Below are positions 26,610 to 34,700 of a stretch of 64,000 nucleotides of DNA, piece after piece. Location of the stretch: the NCBI GenBank assembly GCA_903858115.1, contig CAIOHR010000433.1:62001-126000 (forward strand), in the 5' to 3' direction. This DNA comes from an uncultured Pirellula sp. (GTDB lineage: Bacteria > Planctomycetota > Planctomycetia > Pirellulales > Pirellulaceae). The notes under the pieces are model-generated. The model saw only the letters and a program-made list of their open reading frames with translations, was not told the DNA's origin and searched no databases. Position numbers and translations under genes: made by a program. How positions within the stretch are numbered: position 1 is the stretch's first letter; every line of letters begins with the position of its first letter.

Positions 26610-27599
26610 ATGCGTAACGATAGTCGATGGCCAAAATTGAATGGTCATTCGGAACCATGGGTCGATGCGATTGCTCGCGGGCTGCGACATGAATCGCATT
26701 CATTAACATCCGTAGATTCTCATAATCGCTTGCAGGGGATTCTGCCACTGCTCCATGTTCGAAGTCCTTTCTTTGGCAGCTTTCTGGTCTCGCTTCCCTA
26801 TTTGAATACAGGGGGTGTGTGGGCGGATGATCCGTCGATTGCAACACAGTTGGTCGACCAAGCGGTTGCGATGGCGGATAGGTTGAATGTAAAGCATCTT
26901 GAGTTGCGGCACGAGGTTCGATTGGATCACCCCCGTTTGACCCAAGAAAGAACCGACAAAGTGCACATGCGACTTGCGCTGCCCACAACAGCTGATCAAT
27001 TGCTGGCTGGCTTCAAGAGCAAGCTGCGAAGTCAAATCAAAAAATCGGGTGAACAGGGGTTGGTCGTCCAGTTCGGAGGTGTTGCCTTGTTAGCCGAGTT
27101 TTATTCGGTATTTGCAGTCAACATGCGAGACTTGGGAACGCCCGTTTATTCCAAGCGGCTTTTCCACTCGATCCTTCAATCGTTTGGCGAGGATGCGGAG
27201 CTTTGTGTGGTTCGCAAGGATGGGCGTGCGATTGCCGCGTCGCTTTTGGTTCATTACCCGGGGCTGACCGAGGTCCCGAGCGCCAGCAGTCTGAGGAAGT
27301 TTGGGACACTCGGTGCCAACATGTGGATGTACTGGCATTTACTGCAACGTGCCATAGAGCGAGGCTCAGCCACATTTGATTTTGGGCGAAGCAGTGAAGG
27401 AAGCGGAACGTACAAGTTTAAAGAGCAATGGGGCGCCAAGCCATTCCCGGCTTGTTGGCAATACTATGTGAGGCAGGGTTCCCCGGCGGACATGCGCCCC
27501 GACTCTCCGAAAAAGAAGAAGCTTATCGAGATGTGGTCCAAACTCCCGGTCTGGGTTACCAAAATGATCGGTCCGGCGATCGTTCGTGGAATCCCTTGA
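26610..27599 (+). CDS. FemAB-like protein of the PEP-CTERM/exosortase type
   Basis: The 329-residue protein has two GNAT-like halves: LQGILPLLHVRSPFFGSFLVSLPYLNTGG, then VSLPYLNTGGVW, LAGFKSKLRSQIKKSGEQGL, and near the end FDFGRSSEGSGTYKFKEQWG. These match the FemAB-related proteins found with XrtA/PEP-CTERM systems (TIGR03019-like). Such proteins are thought to transfer an aminoacyl or acyl group to an envelope acceptor; the substrate here is unknown. The exosortase follows about 0.8 kb downstream on the same strand, beyond a repeat-rich gap. Confidence 0.88.
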   Translation: MRNDSRWPKLNGHSEPWVDAIARGLRHESHSLTSVDSHNRLQGILPLLHVRSPFFGSFLVSLPYLNTGGVWADDPSIATQLVDQAVAMADRLNVKHLELRHEVRLDHPRLTQERTDKVHMRLALPTTADQLLAGFKSKLRSQIKKSGEQGLVVQFGGVALLAEFYSVFAVNMRDLGTPVYSKRLFHSILQSFGEDAELCVVRKDGRAIAASLLVHYPGLTEVPSASSLRKFGTLGANMWMYWHLLQRAIERGSATFDFGRSSEGSGTYKFKEQWGAKPFPACWQYYVRQGSPADMRPDSPKKKKLIEMWSKLPVWVTKMIGPAIVRGIP

Positions 27600-27631
27600 A
27601 CAAGCCGTTTCGCATTTTTAGACGGGCTGGG

Positions 27632-27689
27632 AGCCAGGCTACTACGCTGCTGGTCAGCGTAGAGCCATAGCCGTAACCAGACAATGAGC
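27632..27689. repeat. Repeat A, copy 1 (58 bp)
   Basis: This 58-bp block is identical to 27896-27953. It contains the perfect hairpin CTACGCTG-CTGGT-CAGCGTAG. In this copy an 88-bp spacer separates it from repeat B. Confidence 0.95.
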
Positions 27690-27777
27690 CGATGTCGATA
27701 GACGCCACCATGTTGCTTGCCAGCGTGGGGCGATGGTCAGATCTCTCACGCGACCTGGCCAGCATCCTACGTTGCCA

Positions 27778-27870
27778 AGCAACGCAGTGATGAACCCATT
27801 CGATCCGCGCGGCTGGTTTCGGCTAGCGTCCCACGTTGACGAGCAACGCGGTAACGACGAGCAGATTGTC
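27778..27870. repeat. Repeat B, copy 1 (93 bp)
   Basis: This 93-bp block recurs at 27951-28043 with three substitutions. It contains CGATCCGCGCGGCTGG and the GTTGACGAGCAACGCGGTAA segment. Confidence 0.95.
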
Positions 27871-27895
27871 ATGCCCCCATAGGATGAGGCAGCCA

Positions 27896-27953
27896 AGCCA
27901 GGCTACTACGCTGCTGGTCAGCGTAGAGCCATAGCCGTAACCAGACAATGAGC
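27896..27953. repeat. Repeat A, copy 2 (58 bp)
   Basis: This is an exact copy of 27632-27689. Here repeat B follows directly, sharing the bases AGC at the junction, so the second A-B unit lacks the 88-bp spacer. Confidence 0.95.
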
Positions 27954-28043
27954 AACGCAGTGATGAACCCATTCGATCCGCGCGGCTGGTTTCGGCTAGG
28001 GTCCCGCGTTGACGAGCCACGCGGTAACGACGAGCAGATTGTC
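27951..28043. repeat. Repeat B, copy 2 (93 bp)
   Basis: It differs from 27778-27870 at three positions, all in the GCTAGCGTCCCACG…GAGCAACG part. The second copy is joined directly to repeat C. Confidence 0.95.
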
Positions 28044-28045
28044 CG

Positions 28046-28098
28046 AGACGCAGGCATTTCGCGTTTCGGAGATACGCGACTACGTGGTTGAACAAAGC
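28046..28098 (-). repeat. Repeat C, divergent inverted copy
   Basis: Read on the minus strand it gives GGCTTTGTT…AACCACGTAGTCGCGT, matching the hairpin element at 42213-42268. The second arm of the hairpin is degraded here. Confidence 0.75.
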
Positions 28099-28157
28099 CT
28101 TAGTGTCTAAACTGGCTGTTCTGTAATTCGATTTTACAGGGCAGCCCGCTCTCTTTC

Positions 28158-28227
28158 CGGTCGTTTCTCTCGACCGAATAACCTCGCCTTCTTAGCGGGG
28201 AATGGCCTCCCTTAACGACCGTTAAGG
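28158..28227. promoter_or_regulatory. Two short perfect palindromes
   Basis: CGGTCG-TTTCTCT-CGACCG spans 28158-28176 and CCTTAACG-AC-CGTTAAGG spans 28210-28227. The second, with 8-bp arms and a 2-bp centre, has the shape of a dimeric regulator site. Both lie 200-270 bp before the exosortase start. Function is inferred from shape alone. Confidence 0.4.
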
Positions 28228-28354
28228 TCGCTTTGTTCACATCCACCCAAACGGCCCCCCTACAGCCCGGAGGATCCTTCTTTTTGGCGTAATCCCAAGA
28301 ATCCAGGTTCTCGGTAAGGAGTTTGCTAACTTGGACCAACTAGAGACGATTCGA

Positions 28355-28382
28355 TTGACCATTCGTCGAATTCGCTTATTCT
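28355..28382 (+). promoter_or_regulatory. Candidate sigma-70-type promoter of the exosortase gene
   Basis: TTGACC (28355-28360) and TATTCT (28377-28382) are separated by 16 bp and lie 45 bp before the ATG at 28428. An ACAGGG ribosome-binding-like word follows at 28411. The match is by eye. Confidence 0.4.
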
Positions 28383-28427
28383 GAAGTAGGTTATCTCAAA
28401 TTCCGTTTCTACAGGGTCTTGATTTCT

Positions 28428-29435
28428 ATGAAGAAAAATCGTCGAAAGGGCCCCACGCTTGTAATGTCGGATAATGTGGCAGAAGCGGGGCTGTCTGACG
28501 CAACTCCTGCACAGTTATCCACTGAAGGAGATGCCGTTGCCTCGAGTGCAACAGGGGGTGGGGGTGTTTCCATCGCTTCACTACCCGTAATCGCGAGCCT
28601 TTTCCTCGGTGCTGCGACGTTGGCATGGGCTTATTGGCCTACGTGGGTAAGTTTAGCCACCGTTTGGGAGCGTGAACCAGATTACAGTCACGGATGGTTC
28701 GTGATTCCGATTGCACTGTACCTTCTTTGGTCGACGAAACAATCCATGCCTGCCGCCAAGATTGGCATTCATGTTGGGGGACTGATCCTGGTGCTGTCGT
28801 TGGTAGCACTTCGTGTTTTTGGACGATGGGCTTACTTCGATTTTGTGGATGGGATCACTCTTCCTCTAACCGTCATTGGTTTTGTTTGGGTTTTGTTTGG
28901 TTCTGCATGGGCACGGTGGTCTCTCCCTGCATTGATATTTTTGTTCTTTATGATCCCTCTTCCGTTTAGAATAGAAAACGAATTGAGTCGACCGCTGCAA
29001 TGGATCGCAACGAACCTCAGTACTTACACGTTGCAATTGCTTGGAAGGCCTGCGATTCCAGAAGGTACTACTATTCTTTTGGGAGATCAGACCCTTGAGG
29101 TGGAAAGAGCTTGTTCAGGGTTGCGTATTTTCTTTGGTGTCTTTGCACTGGCGTACGCGACCGCTTTTCTAGCCAAGCGTGTTTGGTGGGAACGAGTCAT
29201 CCTCATCGGTGCGGCTATTCCTATTGCACTGATCGCCAACGCGACTCGGATCGTACTGACCGGGCTTTTCTACGAGTGGCTGGATGGGGAAAAAGCAAGA
29301 CAGTTGGTACACGATTGGGCCGGTTACTTCATGATCGGAGTGGCTGCCAGTTTGTTTGGTTTGACATTGTTGTATTTGCGCCGCCTCGTGCCGGACGGCG
29401 AATCAGTGGATCGAGTTGCATTACGACGCGCTTAG
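28428..29435 (+). CDS. Exosortase (PEP-CTERM sorting transpeptidase)
   Basis: This membrane protein of about 335 residues has eight or so hydrophobic segments and the exosortase signatures: EPDYSHGWFVIPIALYLLW in the N-terminal half, the catalytic Cys at residue 229 in VERACSGLRIFFG, the Arg at 274 in ANATRIVLTG and the His at 295 in LVHDWAGYF. Exosortases cleave PEP-CTERM signals and hand the protein to an envelope anchor. The frame opens at TTG 28419, but ATG 28428 fits the ACAGGG site better. EpsI is a separate gene three genes downstream rather than a C-terminal fusion. It may belong to the planctomycete XrtU group; I cannot confirm the subclass. Confidence 0.92.
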   Translation: MKKNRRKGPTLVMSDNVAEAGLSDATPAQLSTEGDAVASSATGGGGVSIASLPVIASLFLGAATLAWAYWPTWVSLATVWEREPDYSHGWFVIPIALYLLWSTKQSMPAAKIGIHVGGLILVLSLVALRVFGRWAYFDFVDGITLPLTVIGFVWVLFGSAWARWSLPALIFLFFMIPLPFRIENELSRPLQWIATNLSTYTLQLLGRPAIPEGTTILLGDQTLEVERACSGLRIFFGVFALAYATAFLAKRVWWERVILIGAAIPIALIANATRIVLTGLFYEWLDGEKARQLVHDWAGYFMIGVAASLFGLTLLYLRRLVPDGESVDRVALRRA

Positions 29436-29469
29436 AGTACCGCAAGTTCTTTGATAAGGATTTTTAACT

Positions 29470-31695
29470 ATGAATCTACCAGTGCAATCCAAAGAGCTAG
29501 CTCCAGTGCAGCATAAACCTCAGGCGACTCGGGCACAATGGAGGTCTGTAGCGAGGCAGACACAGCAAAACTTACCCGCTATCGATTTGATGTTTATGTT
29601 GGGTGTTTTGAGGAAATCCTGGATGTGGATAATCCCTCTTGGCTTAGTGACGGCTGGAGTCGCCTGCGGGGTCGTTTTGTCTTTCTTCAAGCCGAGCTAC
29701 GAGGCGAAATACCGACTCGAGGTGGATTTAGCCAATTACGTCATATTCAAGGATGATCGAAACTACTCGAGTGAGTTCATTGACCTGCAGAAGGCCATCA
29801 TGCTGGGGAATAGCGTTTTGGATAAAGCGATCCAGGACGAGGCAATAGCCTCTATTCCGCGAGTTGCAAACGCAAAAGATCCAATCGCGTTGCTGAGGAA
29901 AGAGATCAAGGTTAGCAGCGCTGCGGGAGCGCGGCTTATCGATGTGAAGTTCACGGATACTGACCCAAAAGTCGCGGCTCGATTAGTGAACACTGTCGTG
30001 GAAGAATACCTGCGTACGAGACGGACGATGGAGCAGATCAAAACCTCGACACAGGAAAGAAACGTGATGGCTGTGCTCCAAAAAGCAGAGTCGGAAGTCG
30101 AGTCTGCAAAACAGCGAGTCCGAGAATTGAGCATGCAAGCGATCAAATCGGAAAATGTTGTGGGTGAGAAGGAATCCGGTCGTATCGATACCGCCTACTT
30201 GGATAGTCTGCGAATGCGTCGGATGGAGTTGGTAAGCCAAATCGCGATCGAGGAGTTGAGTTTTGTTGAAGCTAAATCTGCCTATGAGCAGCGAATAGGC
30301 GAGTTACCGAAAGAATCCCCAGCGCCCGAACCTGTGAGCGACAAAGATCTGGCAAACGATGTTGTGGTTTCGGCAGCGAAGAGCCAACTAGAGATTGCAA
30401 AGCGCGAAATGAGCGACCTGGTAAATTTGTCGAACATCGGAGAAAAGAATCCGGTTTACGTTCGAGCCCAAAGAAGAATTGAGACCCTCCAATCGGAATT
30501 GGAACGTATCACCGGGGTCCGGCGAATTGAACTGCTGGCGCGGGGGCAAGACTCTCAAGATAACTCGGCGGCTGGTCGCATCAACTCCATGCAAAGCAGT
30601 CTAGCCGAACTCAAAGCAAAACGAGATACGGTAGAGAATCAGATCAAAGAATACATGAGTTCGCTCAAGCAATCGAGTGCAAGTAGCATCGACTTGCAGT
30701 TTGCGGAAGCCGACCTCGAAGAATGGAACGAAATACGAGCAACGGTACACAATCGACGTATCGAACTCCAAACCGAACGAGAAGCAACCGATTCCGTTCG
30801 GGAACTAGAACGAGCGATAGCACCAAAGCTCCCAGTGGAGGATCTCCCTTACAAACAAATGGGTTTGGCCGCGATAGGTGGCATGGTATTCCCATTACTC
30901 GTTGGTGTTCTTCTAGAACTGCGAAGCAGAAAAGTCGATGACGCGAGTCAACTGGAATCTAGAAGCCAGCTTGCCGTCCTCGGCGAGATAGCGACTATCC
31001 CCGTGAGAACCCGCGGAAAGGGCGGCGAAAAAGTTACCGCTACGCGAGAATTGCGATTGTTCGAGGAGAGTGTGGATTCCTTGTCGACGACCTTGATTCT
31101 CCGAGAAACTTTGAAGGATTCTCGAGTTTTTTGTATCACAAGCGCGCTATCTGGAGAGGGCAAGACGAGTGTTGCATGCCAGTTGGCAGTCAGCATCTCG
31201 AGAGCGACAGGAAAAAGAATCCTGCTGATCGATGGCGATATGCGATCTCCCGACGTGCATCACGTGTTTGGGAGGAAAATGTCCTCTGGATTAGTGGGAT
31301 ATCTGAGCGGACTTTGCGATTGGCGAGAGGTAGTGGATCGAGAGTGGAGCGATAAAGTCCATTTGCTTTCCGCTGGGCATTTGAAGGGAAGCCCACATCG
31401 CCTTTTGAGTGCCGGTGGCCTAGAAAAGTTAATCAGAGAAGCACGCGAGGAGTACGATTATATCGTCATGGATACCCCTCCGGTTCTACCAGCGAGCGAA
31501 GCTCTACTGTTCGCTCGAGTTGCGGACACCTGTCTTGTATGCGCTTTGCGGGACAAGAGTCGCATCGAACAATTGATTCAAGCGTATCATCGATTGGATT
31601 CGGCTGGGGCAAAAGTGGCTGGATCCGTTCTATCTGGTGTTCCGTCACGAGAGTATGCGAATTATTACGGAGAGTACTACGCATCCAAGACGTAG
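29470..31695 (+). CDS. Wzz-type chain-length protein fused to tyrosine autokinase (BY-kinase)
   Basis: The 741-residue protein has a Wzz domain (first membrane segment near residues 50-72, long coiled coil, second membrane segment near 460-480) and a cytoplasmic BY-kinase. The kinase shows Walker A SALSGEGKTS (~558), A' ILLIDGDMRSP (~582) and Walker B YIVMDTPPVLP (~662). The tail YANYYGEYYASKT is the tyrosine cluster that such kinases autophosphorylate. The family controls polymer length and export, usually with a Wzy polymerase and an outer-membrane Wza, which was not seen here. It begins 34 bp after the exosortase and is probably in one operon with it. Confidence 0.93.
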   Translation: MNLPVQSKELAPVQHKPQATRAQWRSVARQTQQNLPAIDLMFMLGVLRKSWMWIIPLGLVTAGVACGVVLSFFKPSYEAKYRLEVDLANYVIFKDDRNYSSEFIDLQKAIMLGNSVLDKAIQDEAIASIPRVANAKDPIALLRKEIKVSSAAGARLIDVKFTDTDPKVAARLVNTVVEEYLRTRRTMEQIKTSTQERNVMAVLQKAESEVESAKQRVRELSMQAIKSENVVGEKESGRIDTAYLDSLRMRRMELVSQIAIEELSFVEAKSAYEQRIGELPKESPAPEPVSDKDLANDVVVSAAKSQLEIAKREMSDLVNLSNIGEKNPVYVRAQRRIETLQSELERITGVRRIELLARGQDSQDNSAAGRINSMQSSLAELKAKRDTVENQIKEYMSSLKQSSASSIDLQFAEADLEEWNEIRATVHNRRIELQTEREATDSVRELERAIAPKLPVEDLPYKQMGLAAIGGMVFPLLVGVLLELRSRKVDDASQLESRSQLAVLGEIATIPVRTRGKGGEKVTATRELRLFEESVDSLSTTLILRETLKDSRVFCITSALSGEGKTSVACQLAVSISRATGKRILLIDGDMRSPDVHHVFGRKMSSGLVGYLSGLCDWREVVDREWSDKVHLLSAGHLKGSPHRLLSAGGLEKLIREAREEYDYIVMDTPPVLPASEALLFARVADTCLVCALRDKSRIEQLIQAYHRLDSAGAKVAGSVLSGVPSREYANYYGEYYASKT

Positions 31696-31797
31696 CTAGC
31701 TAGGGAAATATGCATTCCCACTGAGTTTGAATAGGACCTCCGAACGCCGAGGTTCTAGACTCCGACCTTTAGAATCCTTTCGACAAACCACTCCCAC

Positions 31798-34700
31798 ATG
31801 CAACCCAAAACCGCAACCTCTCGAACTGCACGGCGTCAGGTAAACGTAAAGCTTTTGTTATTGAGCCTCGCGTTTATCATCGTTTCCGTACCCTTGGTCA
31901 TGTTTGTGCATTCGCTTCAGATGAAACGAGTGTCCAAGGACTTGCTGAAGCGGATCGACGATTCCGTGGCTCAGGAAAGTTGGAAGGATGCGACCAAGTT
32001 TATCGAACGATATCTATTGTTGAATCCGACGGATGGCCAAAAAAAGGTCGTGCTGGCAGAGGTTTATGACAAGTCAGCGGTTACTTTCGGAGAAATCCAG
32101 CGATCCATTGCGCTCCACTCTGTAGCTCTTGGGGTTTGCGAAGTCGACAAATCTTTGGCCGAGAAGGCTAATGGCCTCCGAGGCACATTGACAGATCGCC
32201 TCATGCAGGTTGGACGCTTTGAAGACGCTATGGATACGATAACAAAATTGGCAGGTCCTGAACTCGATGTGCTTTTAGAAAAGAAGTTTGCATTGTGTCG
32301 TTATCGATTAGCCCTCGACAAGCGAACGGATCGACTACCAGAGGTTCTTAAGGCCGGCCTGCCAAAGTGGTTTTTGAAATTAGATGCCATGCATTGGCTG
32401 GATCTTCTCTTCAAGGCGTTGCAGGATAATCCCGCCGACAAAGAGCTAACAGTCGCAGTTGCGCAGGTATGTTTGGAGCCATCCGATCTGACAACAGGTT
32501 CCACGCTTGAGGGAGAATCGCTCGAGTCGCTTCGAGATCGAGCGATGGTCCTTGCGGACCAGTTGTTGAGCAAAGATAGGAATAGTCTCGACGCATGGAT
32601 GACGCATTACGAAATCGTGTCGAAGATTGACGATGAGATTGCGGAATCAGACATACAAAAAGCCCTTTCTCTTGAGCCCGAAAACATGATCGCTGTCCGA
32701 CAGGCGGGGATGCACTATCTGCGTCGATCTTCATCGAACATCGGTCGAATGGATGTATCAAAGCGCAAAGAATGGCTAGCGCTCGCGGAGCAGTACTTCA
32801 CCCAAGTGAAGGAGTCGAAGAAATCTGGAGATGTTGCTTTGTACTCATCGCTCGGCACCGTATTGGCATCGCAAGATCGTTCCGACGAAGCGATTTCCGT
32901 TTGGAAAGAGGGAATTCGAGTTGCCCCCCCACCTACTGCCATACTGCATTTGCAGATGATTGCAGAAATGCTCCAGAGAAAAAAGTACACGGAAGCGAAA
33001 GAAGCACTGGTGGCCATGGATCAGTCCACTCAAAAAGAGCTTCCTGGTGTTTCGAGGAATTTTCAAAATTTGATTGTTCGGTCGGCGAAGCAGCAATGGG
33101 CATCCTACTATATGGCGGTTGGTGAATTTCTTTCTGCGACGACGATCATGGAAGAGGTCGTGTCAGGAAACCGAGATTTGGATGCACCGAATCAAGCGGA
33201 AGCGTGGGCTTTCTTGGGCGGGGCCTATGCACAGCTGGGGCAGCATGATCGTTCGGCAAACGCGTTTGAACAGGCATCCGTGTTGGTTCCAACCAACTCC
33301 CTCTACAAGCGCAACGCCGCGAGAGAATGGTTTTCGGCCCAACGATTTGGGGAATCGCTTCGGCAAACACAGTTGATCGAATCTAAGCTTGGAGTGGACT
33401 GGTTATTGATTGCAGAGTCCATTTTGGAACTCCAGAAACGCCAAAAACAGGACGCAGATCTTTGGAGGGTTTTCGATAATGCGGTTGGCCTTGTCGAGCA
33501 ACGCATTTCCGAGGAGCCAGAATTAGTTCAGCGTCCATGGAGTATTGATTTGCTAAAGATCGACAGTGCCGTACTACGATCTGAACTCGCAGATAGGTCT
33601 GAACGCATTGAGCAATCGGTAGCGCAGCTTGAGAAACTATGCCAACAATTTCCCGAATCGATGGATTTACTGAGAGTTGGTTTTTCAAAAGTCGGTAGCT
33701 GGGGAGATGTGGAAGGTGCCAAACGGCTGGCGAAGCGATCGATGGAGCAATCGGACGGAAACAATGATGCAGCAATCGTCTATGCGAACTTCTTAGCCTC
33801 CACTGGCGAATCCGAGAACGCGAAAAAGCTCTTAGAGAAGAGATTGGTAGAGAATCCCAATAGCGTCGAACTACTGCAAGCGAAGGGAGAATTGGATTCA
33901 AACATCACCCAGCCAAGTGGAAATGTTGCAAATGCTTCATCCAATGGCCTAGCACGATTCCAGATGCTGAAAAATCTATGTGCATCCGCACTGGATACGC
34001 CCATCTATGGAAACACACGAGCGACCGATCCACCGGAAACGCGCGAGAAAGAAAAGGCTGCATGGAACGCGAAAATCGAATCGCTGGAAAAAGAGCTCAG
34101 GATTTCGGAGGGTGAGTCAGGAACGGAGTGGAGACTCATGAGAGCAACACGACTCCTGGCTGTCATGGCCGAGGACAAAGCGCCCAATCTGACAGAGGTT
34201 GCTGACATCGCAGGCTTCTTAGACCGTCAGCGTCCTCACTGGGCGCCTGGAAAGGTACTGCTGGCGGAAATCGCGGAACGACAAGGAAACGCTCAGCAAG
34301 CCATTAGGGAATACGTCAAGGCATTGCAATTAGGTTCACAGTCCATTCGCGTTTACGAACGCCTTGCGGCCCTGTACCTGCGTCAGGGGCTTTTGACTGA
34401 CGCTAGTGCGTTGATGGATCGATTAGGTGAACGGGCTAGTAGTTCACGCAGTCTCTCCTCGATGGCATTGCAAATGAAGGATCGCAGCAACAGTGAACTA
34501 GTAGAATTAGCAGAGTCAGGGACGACTGCTCGGCCAAACGATCCCATGGCTTGGATTTGGTACTCGCAGGTTTTGGAATCTGCATCCCGCAATTTGCCAG
34601 CAACTGAACGACAAAAGAAATTACAGTTGGTGGAAGATGCTATTCAAAAGGCCAAGTCGGTCTCTGCCAAGGAAGATGCTCGGGCGATTAGTGCAGAATT

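Larger units (their letters stand above)
27600..28354. other. Repeat-rich non-coding gap before the exosortase
   Basis: This stretch has no credible gene on either strand. It contains a duplicated pair of repeat blocks (58 bp and 93 bp), a further hairpin repeat shared with 42213-42268, and two perfect short palindromes at 28158-28176 and 28210-28227. Small open frames on the minus strand simply read the repeats. Confidence 0.8.

Noticed and set aside
27654-28095. Overlapping minus-strand frames of 60-90 codons
   Set aside because: They read through duplicated non-coding repeat blocks, and the same peptide segments recur because the DNA does.
28100-28339. 79-codon minus-strand frame before the exosortase
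   Set aside because: It covers palindromes and has no recognisable domain; it may be a relic, but nothing supports a gene.
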